A DNA stretch of 64,000 nucleotides, from NCBI GenBank assembly GCA_021770825.1, contig JAETQD010000001.1:1-64000 (forward strand), read 5' to 3'. A program made the translations under genes and the position numbers. Of the stretch, positions 34,631 to 44,197 are shown one piece after another; position 1 is the stretch's first letter, and every line of letters starts with the position of its first letter. Source of the stretch: Clostridium sp. Its GTDB lineage: Bacteria; Bacillota; Clostridia; Lachnospirales; Lachnospiraceae. Under the pieces are notes generated by a model, which was not told where the DNA came from, made no database searches, and was given only the letters and a program-made list of their open reading frames with translations.

Positions 34631-34889
34631 GAAACAAAAATCCCCCATTGTACAGGTTTTCTGTACAATGAGGGACGAGTTTACTCGCGGTTCCACCCTG
34701 CATTTGCATGGATTCCAATAAAATCCATACCGCTTCTTTTGATGATAACGGAATCACCGTTCCCGATTAAGGGACACTCCAGGGTGGTCTTCGGCTGTTC
34801 TATTCAGTAAGGCGCTTCCACCAGATACGCCTCTCTCTGGACCTTTCAGACAGCTTACTCTTCCTGTCAACGTGTTGCTTTTTCACTTA
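34631..34889 (-). promoter_or_regulatory. T-box riboswitch leader of thrS
   Basis: The conserved T-box sequence AGGGTGGAACCGCG is at 34699-34686. It is followed by a terminator with 14-bp arms (34661-34674 with 34642-34655 approximately) and a T-rich tail at 34641-34631. The leader starts near 34889, after a promoter TTGACA/TATACT. It senses uncharged tRNA-Thr. Confidence 0.92.
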
Positions 34890-34895
34890 TGAATC

Positions 34896-34923
34896 AGTAT
34901 ATCACCGGATTTTTATTTGTCAA
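34896..34923 (-). promoter_or_regulatory. Promoter of thrS leader
   Basis: TTGACA (34923-34918), 16-base spacer, TATACT (34901-34896). Confidence 0.75.
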
Positions 34924-34929
34924 GAAGTT

Positions 34930-36180
34930 TTAATGGGCTTTCCGGTTAATAAATTCTGTTTTGGTCTTTGAGTATGTAAATTTCTGGCTGCTGTACAGAC
35001 CATAGTAACCCGAAAGGGTGAAGCTTATGGCCACGATGATGGAAAAATACGGCATGGCCTCGAAGCCGAAAAGCTCAAAGCCCATGAACATAGTGGCAAT
35101 GGGGCAGTTTGTCACCCCCACAAACAGGGAAAGCATGCCGCAGGCGGCACAGAGGGACGGGGCAAACCCGAGGAGATTTCCAAAGGCCGCTCCCATGGTG
35201 GCTCCCACTGCCAGAGTCGGCACGATTTCTCCGCCCTTAAAGCCGCCGCCCAGAGCCACGGCCGTAAATACCATCTTAAGAAGAAAGGCCTCATAGGGAA
35301 TCCTGCCCTCCATGGCTTCCTCCACCAGATTAAATCCGGCTCCGCAGTAGTCTCTTCCGAATATCAGCGTAAGGAGAATGAAGAGGGCCGATGCGGTGAG
35401 AATACGCAGATAGATGTTTTCAATTTTCTTTTTGTAGAGCTTCTGGCTTTCATGGAGCAGGATGCAGAAGCACACGCTCACAAGGGCGCCCAGAAGGCCA
35501 AGCAAAATGATATAGGCCGCCGGCTTCCAGTGGAATTCCGGAATCGAAAGAATCGTAAAGGCCTCCGCGTGGAGTCCTAAACGGTGGGATACATAGGCGC
35601 CGATGAAGGAGGAAAAGACACAGGGCACCAGGGCCGCATAGTAGGCGACGCCGATGCTTATGACTTCCATTCCGAACATGGCCGCCGCCAGCGGAGTTCC
35701 GAAAATGGCACCGAAGCAGCCGCTCATGCCGCTCATGATGGCCACCTTTTTATCACGCTCATCCATTTTAAGGACATCTCCGATGAGATTGCCGATGCAG
35801 CCGCCGATCTGTAAGGCAGCGCCCTCCTTTCCGGCGGAGGCGCCCACCAGATGGCTTAAAATGGTGGAGCTGAAAATACAGGGCAGGGTGGAAAAATGGA
35901 TTTTTTCCGTGGAAGAGATGGACTCTAAAATCAGGTTGGTTCCCTTGTTTCCCACCTGGTGAAAGGCTTTATGGATTAACACAATCAGGATGCCGGATAC
36001 GGGCATCAGATACAGCATATTACCGTGTTCTCTGAAAAACCTCTGGGAATAGGCCACGCCGTGGCCGAATGCCGTTCCCACCAGGCCGCAGAGAATTCCC
36101 ATAACAATGGAAATGCAGGTCCAGCGGATGAAATGGAGAAGATTGTGTATCAGAACCGAACGGGTAATTTTGTCATACAT
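34930..36180 (-). CDS. ClC-type chloride/fluoride channel or antiporter
   Basis: 416 residues, about ten membrane helices, with the ClC signatures GASAGKEGAALQIGG (GKEGx, gating glutamate) and GGFKGGEIVPT. No CBS domain. ClC proteins move Cl- or F- in exchange for H+; the substrate cannot be told by reading. It follows the ilvA gene and is probably read through from the ftsY unit. Confidence 0.9.
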   Translation of the reverse strand: MYDKITRSVLIHNLLHFIRWTCISIVMGILCGLVGTAFGHGVAYSQRFFREHGNMLYLMPVSGILIVLIHKAFHQVGNKGTNLILESISSTEKIHFSTLPCIFSSTILSHLVGASAGKEGAALQIGGCIGNLIGDVLKMDERDKKVAIMSGMSGCFGAIFGTPLAAAMFGMEVISIGVAYYAALVPCVFSSFIGAYVSHRLGLHAEAFTILSIPEFHWKPAAYIILLGLLGALVSVCFCILLHESQKLYKKKIENIYLRILTASALFILLTLIFGRDYCGAGFNLVEEAMEGRIPYEAFLLKMVFTAVALGGGFKGGEIVPTLAVGATMGAAFGNLLGFAPSLCAACGMLSLFVGVTNCPIATMFMGFELFGFEAMPYFSIIVAISFTLSGYYGLYSSQKFTYSKTKTEFINRKAH

Positions 36181-36236
36181 ACTCCTATACCTCTTTTTTC
36201 ACATTTGTAAAACGGGGGCCATGAGACCCCCGGCTT

Positions 36237-37469
36237 TTACATATAAATACCGGATGTACGTGCCACCTCGGGAGCGTAGCCTGCATCCTTTAAGGCCTGT
36301 ACGATCTGGTTTTTATGCTCGGTGCCGAAGGACTCCATGGTGATGGTGAGCTGAACGCCTGCAGCCCGGTTCACATTGGCAAATACGTTGTGGTCCAGCT
36401 TGATTACGTTGCCCTGAAGCTTTGCAATCAGAGCGGATACGGCAGCAAGCTGGCCCGGCTTATCGGGAAGCATTACGGATACCGTAAAGATACGGTCACG
36501 CTGCATCAGTCCGTTCTGGACCATGGTAGCCATGGTCAGAACATCCATATTTCCGCCGCTTAATACGGAAACTACCTTTTTATTCTTGAAATCCAGGTGC
36601 TTTAAGGCGGAAACGGTCAGAAGTCCGGAGTTTTCAACGATCATCTTGTGGTTTTCCGCCATATCCAAGAAGGAGAATGTAAGCTCCGAATCGTCAATGG
36701 TCATGACCTCATCCACGTTGGCCTGTAAATAGGGGAACAGCTTGTCGCCGGGGGTCTGTACGGCCGTACCGTCGGCAATGGTGCTGATCTGCGGAAGAGT
36801 CACCACCTCTCCTGCTTCCAGAGATGCCTTTAAGCAGGCAGCTCCTGCCGGCTCCACAGCGATCACTTTAATCTTCGGGTTTAAGAGCTTTGCCAGGGTG
36901 GAAACGCCTGTGCAGAGTCCGCCGCCGCCCACGGGAACCAGAATGTAGTCCACGGTGGGAAGTTCCTTTATGATTTCCATGGCGATGCTGCCCTGTCCTG
37001 TGGCAATCTGTAAGTCATTGAAGGGATGAACAAAGGTATAGCCGTTTTCCTCAGCCAGCTCATAGGCATGGGCGCAGGCCTCGTCAAACACCTCTCCGTA
37101 TAAAACCACATTGGCGCCATAGCTCTTGGTGCGGTTTACCTTGATTAAGGGGGTCTGTACCGGCATCACCACCGTTGCCTTTACGCCCGCAAGCTTTGCC
37201 GCATAGGCCACACCCTGGGCATGGTTTCCGGCGGAAGCGGTGATTAAGCCGCGCTCTCTTTCCTCCTCGGAAAGCTGGCTGATTTTATAGTAAGCGCCGC
37301 GGACCTTGTAGGCACCTGTGCGCTGCATGTTTTCCGGCTTGAAATAGATTTTATTGCCGTATTTCTCGGAAAAATACTCGCTGTAAATCAGTTTGGTTTC
37401 CTGTGTTACCTTCCTTACGATCTCGGAAGCGTCCTCAAATTTTTCCAGTGTCAATTCCAGCATTTCCAT
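36237..37469 (-). CDS. ilvA: Threonine ammonia-lyase with ACT domain
   Basis: 410 residues. PLP lysine in MQRTGAYKVRGAYY (~55), the glycine-rich PVGGGGLCTG loop, serine-threonine dehydratase core and a C-terminal ACT domain (~330-405). Makes 2-oxobutyrate from threonine; with ACT it is allosteric. Both catabolic (tdcB-like) and biosynthetic (ilvA) roles fit. ATG 37469 lies 3 bases before ftsY's stop in the reverse order, so the two are coupled. Confidence 0.92.
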   Translation of the reverse strand: MEMLELTLEKFEDASEIVRKVTQETKLIYSEYFSEKYGNKIYFKPENMQRTGAYKVRGAYYKISQLSEEERERGLITASAGNHAQGVAYAAKLAGVKATVVMPVQTPLIKVNRTKSYGANVVLYGEVFDEACAHAYELAEENGYTFVHPFNDLQIATGQGSIAMEIIKELPTVDYILVPVGGGGLCTGVSTLAKLLNPKIKVIAVEPAGAACLKASLEAGEVVTLPQISTIADGTAVQTPGDKLFPYLQANVDEVMTIDDSELTFSFLDMAENHKMIVENSGLLTVSALKHLDFKNKKVVSVLSGGNMDVLTMATMVQNGLMQRDRIFTVSVMLPDKPGQLAAVSALIAKLQGNVIKLDHNVFANVNRAAGVQLTITMESFGTEHKNQIVQALKDAGYAPEVARTSGIYM

Positions 37470-37471
37470 AA

Positions 37472-38422
37472 TTATTCCTCTCCTTTGTCTCTGGATTCTG
37501 TCTGAAACAGTGCGTTTACGAAGTCTGCTGAGTTGAATTTCTGAAGATCGTCAATCTTCTCTCCTACACCCACATATTTAACGGGGATACCAAGCTCGGA
37601 CTGGATGGCTACGGCAATGCCGCCTTTGGCGGTTCCGTCAAGCTTTGTAAGGATAATTCCGGTGATATCTGCGGCCTCCATGAACTGTCTGGCCTGTACA
37701 AGGGCATTCTGCCCTGTGGTTCCGTCCAGGACCACCAGGGTTTCCCGGTAGGCCTCCGGATATTCTTTGTCAATGATCCGGTTGATCTTTTTAAGCTCTT
37801 CCATCAGATTTTTCTTATTGTGAAGCCTGCCTGCGGTATCGCAGATCAACACATCGGCATTTCTGGATTTGGCGGCGGAAATGGCGTCATAAATTACCGC
37901 TGCCGGGTCAGAGCCCTCTTTCTGAGCAATCAATTCCACTCCGGCCCGTCTGGCCCACTCGGCAAGCTGGTCAATGGCAGCGGCCCGGAAGGTATCGGCA
38001 GCCGCTAAAATCACACGCTTTCCGTTGTCCTTAAGCTGGTCTGCCAGCTTTCCGATAGAGGTGGTCTTACCGACGCCGTTTACGCCGATCACCAGCACCA
38101 CGGATTTCCTGTTTTCAAATTCATAGGCGTTTTCACCCAGGTCCATCTTTTTCTGGATGCTGTCCACCAGCACCTGGCGGCACTGGGACGGGTCTTTGAT
38201 ATGCTGTTCCTTTACGGTCTTTTTTAATTCCTCAATGACGGCCATGGTGGTCTGGATTCCCATGTCCCCCATGATGAGGGTTTCCTCCAGCTCCTCATAA
38301 AAATCATCGTCAATGGCTGAAAAACCGGAAAAAATGGAATCCATGCCGGATACGATGTTTTCCCTGGTCTTTGTAAGTCCGGCCACCAGCCGGGAGAAAA
38401 AGCCTTTTTTCTTCTCTTCCAT
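37472..38422 (-). CDS. ftsY: Signal recognition particle receptor FtsY
   Basis: 316 residues. N-terminal helical N domain, P-loop GVNGVGKTTSIGKLA (~residue 110), DTAGR, TKLDGTAKGG. Short N-terminus without an acidic membrane-binding A domain. Partner of SRP (Ffh). Member of the rnc-smc-ftsY cluster. Confidence 0.97.
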   Translation of the reverse strand: MEEKKKGFFSRLVAGLTKTRENIVSGMDSIFSGFSAIDDDFYEELEETLIMGDMGIQTTMAVIEELKKTVKEQHIKDPSQCRQVLVDSIQKKMDLGENAYEFENRKSVVLVIGVNGVGKTTSIGKLADQLKDNGKRVILAAADTFRAAAIDQLAEWARRAGVELIAQKEGSDPAAVIYDAISAAKSRNADVLICDTAGRLHNKKNLMEELKKINRIIDKEYPEAYRETLVVLDGTTGQNALVQARQFMEAADITGIILTKLDGTAKGGIAVAIQSELGIPVKYVGVGEKIDDLQKFNSADFVNALFQTESRDKGEE

Positions 38423-38434
38423 GGAACTCCTCCT

Positions 38435-41400
38435 CTACTTGTCCAAATCGTTTTCAATCAAATTTACGGATACTAAGGTAGAAACCCCCTTTTCCTGCAT
38501 GGTGATTCCGTACAGCCTGTCGGCAGCCACCATGGTGCCGCGCCGGTGGGTAATCACAATGAACTGGGTATGCTTTGTAAGCTTGTGCAGGTATTTGGCA
38601 TACCGGTCCACGTTGGAATCATCAAGCGCCGCCTCGATTTCGTCCAGAAGACAGAAAGGGGACGGCTTTAAGTTCTGAATGGCAAATAATAACGCAATGG
38701 CTGTCAGGGCTTTTTCACCGCCGGACATCTGCATCATGTTCTGAAGCTTCTTTCCGGGCGGCTGGGAGATGATCTGAATTCCCGCCTCTAAAATATCTTC
38801 ATCCTCCATAAGCTCCAGGGTGCCGTGGCCGCCGCCGAACAGCTCCTTGAATACCCGGTCAAATTCTGCCCGGATCTGGGCGAATTTTTCCGTAAACTGC
38901 TTTCTCATTCCTGCATCCAGCTCTTCGATGATCTTATAGAGGGCCTCCTGGGCCGTCACCAGATCATTGTGCTGGGTTTTCATGAATTCATACCGCTCGG
39001 AAATCTCCTTGTAGTCCTCAATGGCGTTCACATTGACATTTCCAAGGGCACGGATGGAATTTTTCCGTTCGGTAATCTGTTTCTTCATCTCAGAAACTGA
39101 GGTGAGGGAATCATCCCGCAGGGCTTCGGCGGTGGTATAGGTAAGCTCATATTCATTCCACATGTATTCCACAAAGGAATCCCGCTTCTCTTCCTGCTTT
39201 TCCTTCTGGTTCTGTAAGCGGAACAGCTCCTTATCCAGGGCGGAAATCCTGTCGGAAAGCTCCTCACGCTTCGCAAAAAAGTCCTTCTGGCCGTTTGTTT
39301 TCGTCTCTTTTTCAGCCTGGCAGCGCTTTACTTCTTCTTTTTGCTGACCGGCTTCTTCCTGAACTTTTTCAATTTGATTCTTTAATGCTTCAATCTCTAA
39401 AAGTCTGTCTCTGACCGCATGTTCACTGACTCCGGTTCCGTCTCCCAGGGATTCTTTTTCCAGAGCCAGTTTTTTCATTTCCTCAGAAAGACGGGACAGG
39501 TTCTGGTCCAGGAAAGACATCTGCTGCTTTAGGTTGGCAGCCTGAAGCTGGGTATCGGAAAGGACTTTCGATGCCTGGTCCCTCTGTTCCTTTGCCGTTT
39601 CCAGGTCCGTCCCATCGGAAGCCAGTTTTTTGTTTCTCTCTTCGTTTGCCGCCTCCAAGGCTTCCATCTCCTTTGTTAAAGCTGCGATGTTTTCCCTGAT
39701 CTCCTGTATCTGCTCTTCCAACTGGCGGTTTTCCAGAGCCATGTCCCTGGAGGACTCGAAAAGTTCTTCCTTCTTTCCCTGAAGCTGCTCTAAAGAAAGT
39801 TTTGCCGTGTTTTCCTCCAGATATTTTCCCTGGAGCTCTTCTTTTACCCTGGAAAGGGCATTGCTCTTTTCGGCAAGGGCCGCCTCCTGGGAAACCAGTT
39901 CCTTCTGGATTTGGTCCACCCGGAGGAGCGCCTTTTTGCATGCGCCCTCCAGCTCTTCCATCTCCCGTTTCCTTCCCAGAAGATTGCTGGAATTTTTATA
40001 GGCGCCGCCGCTTAAGGAGCCGCCCGGATTCAAAAGCTCTCCCTCCAGCGTCACGATGCGGATGGAGTGGCGGTATTTTCTTGCGATGGCGATGGCATGA
40101 TCAATGTGATCAGCCACCAGGACACGGCCAAGCAGGTACTGAAGAAGCCCGCTGTATTGGTCCTTTGCCTTTACCAGGTCTGCTGCCACGCCGATGGCGC
40201 CCGGCTCCTTTAAGGCCCGTGTCTCTTCCAATCCGCCCCGGCCGGAAATACTGGTCAGGGGAAGAAAGGTGGCTCGTCCGTATTTATTTTTCTTTAAATA
40301 TTCGATTAAAACCTTGGCAGTTTCCTCAGAATCGGTGACCACGTTCTGGATGCTGCCGCCCAAGGCTGTCTCAATAGCGATTTCGTATTCCTTAGGCACG
40401 TCAATCAGGTCTGCAACCACACCGTGGATTCCATGGACCCGGTCCCGGCATTCCATGACGCGGCGGATGCTGTTGCCGTACCCCTCGTACCGCTCCGCCA
40501 GATTCCTTAAGGATTCCAGCTTCGTATATGCGGTGTGGTATTCCTGCTGGGTATTGTTTAAGTTTCTGTTGAGGCGGCGGATATCTTCATCGGCCTCTTT
40601 TGCCCCGGCTTCCAGGGCATCCGCCTCATTCAGGAGATCTTCCATGGACTGCTCCAGAGCTTTTAAGATCTCTTCCTGCTCCTTAATCTGGGTATCCCAG
40701 GATTCTTCATCGGTCTTTACCTTTAAAAGCTTCTGGGCCACCTCGGATCTTCGCACCTGTACCTGCTCAAGCAGAGTGTCATACCGCTGTTTTTTTACGG
40801 AAATGGAAGATTTTTCATTGAGGGCCTCAATAAAAGCTGATTTTCCGGCTTCCATGGACTGTTCCAGGGCTGCCACACGGTTTCCTGCATCGGAAAGCTC
40901 TTTTTCTGCCTGCGCTAAGGCCTGGTTCATTTCCCTTCCCTGGCCCAAAAGCGCGTCTTTTTCCTTCTGGTCCTTCTGTTTTTCCTCTTCCTTTGCGGCA
41001 ATTTCACTGTCTATGGCTGTGATTCTGTTTCTCATGTGCTCCGCATTCATCTCTTCGGTGCGGATTTGCTCATTTAAAACATTGATTCTGCCCTCTAAGT
41101 TTTTCGCATTCATCAGGGCTTCATTCCCAGCCGCCTGTTTTTCCGAAATAATCTGATCCAGCTTCTGAATTTCTTCGGAAAGCCTGTCGTACTCTTCCTT
41201 CATCCGTCCGGCTTCCAGTCTGGATTCTTCCATATCCCCGGATACGGTGGTTTCCTTTTCAGAAAGTTCCTTTAATACGGTCTGGACGGCCCGGGTCTCT
41301 GCCAGAAACAGATTCACATCATAGCGCTTCAGCTCCTCCCGGAGTCTTAAATATTCCTTTGCGGTGGCTGCCTGGCGCTCCAGGGGGCCCACCTGCTTTT

Positions 41401-41995
41401 CCAGCTCACTTAATATATCGCTGACACGGACCAGGTTCTGTTTTTCGTCTTCCAGCTTTTTCTGGGCGATGGCCTTTCTCCGCTTAAATTTAACAATTCC
41501 TGCGGCTTCGTCAAAGAGCTCTCTGCGCTCCTCCGGACGGCCGCTTAAAATCTTATCAATCTGGCCCTGCCCGATGATGGAATAGCCCTCTTTTCCGATT
41601 CCAGTATCGTAAAACAGCTCATTGATGTCCTTCAGCCTGCAGGGGCTTCCGTTCATCAGGTACTCGCTCTCGCCGGAGCGGTAAATCCGTCTGGAAACGG
41701 TCACCTCATCAAAGTCAATGGCCAGCTTGTGATCGGAGTTATCCAGGGTGATGGCCACATAGGCAAAGCCCTGGGGCTTTCTGGTTTCCGTTCCGGCAAA
41801 GATCACATCCTGCATGCTGGAGCTTCTTAACTGTTTCACCTTCTGCTCGCCAAGGACCCAGCGGACCGCATCGGCAACGTTGCTCTTTCCGCTTCCGTTG
41901 GGGCCGACGATGCCTGTGATTCCGTTGTGGAATTCAAATACGATTTTATTGGCAAAGGACTTGAATCCCTGTACCTCAATACTCTTTAAATACAT
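38435..41995 (-). CDS. smc: Chromosome partition protein SMC
   Basis: 1186 residues: Walker A GPNGSGKSN (~32), long coiled coil, flexible hinge (~510-640, with GGSIQNVVTDSEETA), second coiled coil, signature LSGGEKALTAIALLFA and Walker B LDEIEAALDDSN near the C-terminus. DNA condensation ATPase with ScpA/B. Starts 12 bases after rnc. Confidence 0.98.
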   Translation of the reverse strand: MYLKSIEVQGFKSFANKIVFEFHNGITGIVGPNGSGKSNVADAVRWVLGEQKVKQLRSSSMQDVIFAGTETRKPQGFAYVAITLDNSDHKLAIDFDEVTVSRRIYRSGESEYLMNGSPCRLKDINELFYDTGIGKEGYSIIGQGQIDKILSGRPEERRELFDEAAGIVKFKRRKAIAQKKLEDEKQNLVRVSDILSELEKQVGPLERQAATAKEYLRLREELKRYDVNLFLAETRAVQTVLKELSEKETTVSGDMEESRLEAGRMKEEYDRLSEEIQKLDQIISEKQAAGNEALMNAKNLEGRINVLNEQIRTEEMNAEHMRNRITAIDSEIAAKEEEKQKDQKEKDALLGQGREMNQALAQAEKELSDAGNRVAALEQSMEAGKSAFIEALNEKSSISVKKQRYDTLLEQVQVRRSEVAQKLLKVKTDEESWDTQIKEQEEILKALEQSMEDLLNEADALEAGAKEADEDIRRLNRNLNNTQQEYHTAYTKLESLRNLAERYEGYGNSIRRVMECRDRVHGIHGVVADLIDVPKEYEIAIETALGGSIQNVVTDSEETAKVLIEYLKKNKYGRATFLPLTSISGRGGLEETRALKEPGAIGVAADLVKAKDQYSGLLQYLLGRVLVADHIDHAIAIARKYRHSIRIVTLEGELLNPGGSLSGGAYKNSSNLLGRKREMEELEGACKKALLRVDQIQKELVSQEAALAEKSNALSRVKEELQGKYLEENTAKLSLEQLQGKKEELFESSRDMALENRQLEEQIQEIRENIAALTKEMEALEAANEERNKKLASDGTDLETAKEQRDQASKVLSDTQLQAANLKQQMSFLDQNLSRLSEEMKKLALEKESLGDGTGVSEHAVRDRLLEIEALKNQIEKVQEEAGQQKEEVKRCQAEKETKTNGQKDFFAKREELSDRISALDKELFRLQNQKEKQEEKRDSFVEYMWNEYELTYTTAEALRDDSLTSVSEMKKQITERKNSIRALGNVNVNAIEDYKEISERYEFMKTQHNDLVTAQEALYKIIEELDAGMRKQFTEKFAQIRAEFDRVFKELFGGGHGTLELMEDEDILEAGIQIISQPPGKKLQNMMQMSGGEKALTAIALLFAIQNLKPSPFCLLDEIEAALDDSNVDRYAKYLHKLTKHTQFIVITHRRGTMVAADRLYGITMQEKGVSTLVSVNLIENDLDK

Positions 41996-42007
41996 GCTGC
42001 ACCTTTT

Positions 42008-42691
42008 CTATTTCTTAAGCTCACAGAGTCCATGGTAGGCCGCAAGCTGCTCTGCTGCTTTTTTGGTCCGCCCAAGGCCGCGGCCGATTTCCCGGTCCCC
42101 TAACTTTACGCAGATCTCAAAGCTTTTATTGTGATCCGGCCCCTCTTCTTTTATGAGCTCGTAGGTCAGCCCTTCCTTGTAGTCCGCCTGTACCAGCTCC
42201 TGCAGGATAGTTTTGCTATCATAAAAGAGCTGTTTATGTTCGATATCATTTAAAATGAAACGGAAAATAAACTCTTTTGCATTAGCAAGACCACCATCCA
42301 GATAAATGGCTCCGATCACCGCCTCCAGGGCATCGGAAACCACCGAGGGGCGCTTTCTTCCGCCTGTCATGTCCTCGCCCTTTCCAAGGCGCAGGTACTT
42401 GCCAAGGGAAAAGGTCTCGGCACAATAGGCAAGGGTAGGTTCACACACCAGGCTGGCCCGGAGTTTTGTCATTTCCCCCTCCGGCATGGTCTGGTAATTG
42501 CGGAATAAAAATTCACTGGTGACCACTTCCAGCACCGCATCCCCTAAAAATTCCAGCCGCTCGTTGCATTTTGTCTTGTCCCAGTGCTTTTCGTTGGCGT
42601 AGGAGCTGTGGGTCAGGGCATGGGACAAAAGTCCCGGATTTTTAAAGGTATATCCGATCACCGCTTCCAGTTCACTGTTTCTTTCTGTCAC
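42008..42691 (-). CDS. rnc: Ribonuclease III
   Basis: Catalytic signature NERLEFLGDAVLEVV (~40), second metal-site Asp/Glu in DALEAVIGAIYLDGG, C-terminal dsRBD with FEICVKLGDREIGRG...KKAAEQ. About 227 residues if started at GTG 42691 (GAGGAGAGAGG 6 bases upstream); an ATG at 42754 would add 21 residues that look non-conserved. Confidence 0.95.
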   Translation of the reverse strand: MTERNSELEAVIGYTFKNPGLLSHALTHSSYANEKHWDKTKCNERLEFLGDAVLEVVTSEFLFRNYQTMPEGEMTKLRASLVCEPTLAYCAETFSLGKYLRLGKGEDMTGGRKRPSVVSDALEAVIGAIYLDGGLANAKEFIFRFILNDIEHKQLFYDSKTILQELVQADYKEGLTYELIKEEGPDHNKSFEICVKLGDREIGRGLGRTKKAAEQLAAYHGLCELKK

Positions 42692-42763
42692 TTTGTACCT
42701 CTCTCCTCTAAATGGAAAATAAGGTGCCGCCAAAAGGAGACACCTTTTTTCCATTTCATTCCA

Positions 42764-43003
42764 TTAATTTAAAGCGTTTTTAATCTGTTCAACGGCATCG
42801 CCGACACTTACAATCTTCTCAGCAGCCTCTGTGGGAATTTCAATGTCGAATTCCTCCTCGATTCCCATGATAATCTGGAATACATCCAGGGAGTCGGCTC
42901 CAAGATCATCCACAAATGTGGTATTCATTGTGATGTCATCCGGTGCAATATTTAACACCTCTGCAATGATCTCCTGTAATTTCTCAAACTCCATAATTTC
43001 CAT
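42764..43003 (-). CDS. acpP: Acyl carrier protein
   Basis: 79 residues, phosphopantetheine serine in [10 protein letters not shown] (~40). Acidic helical bundle. Between plsX and rnc, as in most Firmicutes. Confidence 0.97.
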   Translation of the reverse strand: MEIMEFEKLQEIIAEVLNIAPDDITMNTTFVDDLGADSLDVFQIIMGIEEEFDIEIPTEAAEKIVSVGDAVEQIKNALN

Positions 43004-43026
43004 CCTCTCTGATTTTAGAATAGTGA

Positions 43027-44046
43027 TTATTCCTGCTTATTTATATTTTCCTTTACGGTCAGACATTCGCTGATTTTCTCGTTGATTGCCTGCTCCTTGA
43101 AGGAAATACACTGAATAATAGAATTTTTCACTTCATTGGCTTTGGAGCTTCCATGGGTTTTCACCACAAGGCCCTTTAAGCCAAGAAGAGGTGCCCCGCC
43201 GTACTGGCTGGCGTCAAAGCTTTTTAAGGTATTTTTTAAGGCGGGCTTTATGAGCAGCGCCCCGATTTTGCTGCGGAGGGAGGACATCAGGCCCTGCTTC
43301 ACCATGGAAATTATGGTGGCTCCCACTCCTTCGTAAAGCTTTAAGATTACATTTCCCACAAAGGCCTCACAGACGATCACATCCGCGCCGCCGTGGGGAA
43401 TTTCTCGGGCTTCAATACTGCCGATGAAATTGATTCCCGGGCATTCCTTCAGTAAGGGGTAGGTCTCCTTTACAAGGGCATTTCCCTTTTCTTCCTCTGC
43501 GCCGATGTTCACAATGGCCACCCGGGGATTCTTAATCCCCATCACGTGCTCCATGTAGATGGAACCGATCTGCGCGAACTGCACCAGATGGGACGGCCTT
43601 GCGTCCACGTTGGCGCCGCAGTCAATTAAAAGGGAAACTCCCTTTTCCGTTGGAATTAAAGGCGCCAGGGGCGGCCGTTCCACACCCTTTAACCGTCCCA
43701 CAAGAACCTGTCCGCCCACCAGAATGGCTCCGGAGCTTCCGGCGGAAACGAATCCGTCGGCCTCGCCGTGCTTTACCAGGTTCATGCCCACCACAATGGA
43801 GGAATCCTTTTTCTTCCGGATTGCATTGACCGGAGGCTCTCCTGTTTCAATGATCTCCGTGGCATTGACGATCTCTATCTGTTCCTTCTTATAGGTATAT
43901 TTTTCCAGCTCTCTCTTTATAGCCTCTTCCTGTCCTGTGAGACAGACCACGAGTTCGCTTCGTTCATTGACAGCTTCCACTGCACCTTTGACAATTTCTG
44001 ACGGCGCGTTGTCACCGCCCATGGCATCTACTGCAATTTTTATCAT
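43027..44046 (-). CDS. plsX: Phosphate acyltransferase PlsX
   Basis: 339 residues starting [20 protein letters not shown], with [12 protein letters not shown], and CGANVDARP. Converts acyl-ACP to acyl phosphate for phosphatidic acid synthesis. First gene of the plsX-acpP-rnc-smc-ftsY unit; rpmF is not directly upstream. Confidence 0.97.
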   Translation of the reverse strand: MIKIAVDAMGGDNAPSEIVKGAVEAVNERSELVVCLTGQEEAIKRELEKYTYKKEQIEIVNATEIIETGEPPVNAIRKKKDSSIVVGMNLVKHGEADGFVSAGSSGAILVGGQVLVGRLKGVERPPLAPLIPTEKGVSLLIDCGANVDARPSHLVQFAQIGSIYMEHVMGIKNPRVAIVNIGAEEEKGNALVKETYPLLKECPGINFIGSIEAREIPHGGADVIVCEAFVGNVILKLYEGVGATIISMVKQGLMSSLRSKIGALLIKPALKNTLKSFDASQYGGAPLLGLKGLVVKTHGSSKANEVKNSIIQCISFKEQAINEKISECLTVKENINKQE

Positions 44047-44076
44047 GTCTTTTACTCCCTGCCTAAATCTACCAAT

Positions 44077-44105
44077 AATATACTAGATACGTTTTATAAA
44101 ATCAA
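44077..44105 (-). promoter_or_regulatory. Promoter of plsX unit
   Basis: TTGATT (44105-44100), 17-base spacer, TATATT (44082-44077). Transcription would start about 25 bases before plsX's ATG. Confidence 0.65.
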
Positions 44106-44170
44106 TAGGTTTTTTACTAAAAAGGCCATGGCCTTTGCCAGGACACTGAAAACAGGAGGTTTCCACTAAA

Positions 44171-44192
44171 AAAGGACGGTTTCCCGTCCTTT
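44171..44192 (-). terminator. Terminator after the dxs remnant
   Basis: AAGGACGG-TTT-CCGTCCTT stem with a minus-strand TTTTTTAG tract. Confidence 0.7.
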
Positions 44193-44197
44193 TCCAT

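Noticed and set aside
34604-34696. GTG start extending thrS into its leader
   Set aside because: That segment is the T-box antiterminator/terminator; the family start MKITLKDGS lies at 34603.
39802-41156. Plus-strand ORFs opposite smc
   Set aside because: Ser/Phe/Arg-rich shadows of the coiled-coil coding sequence.
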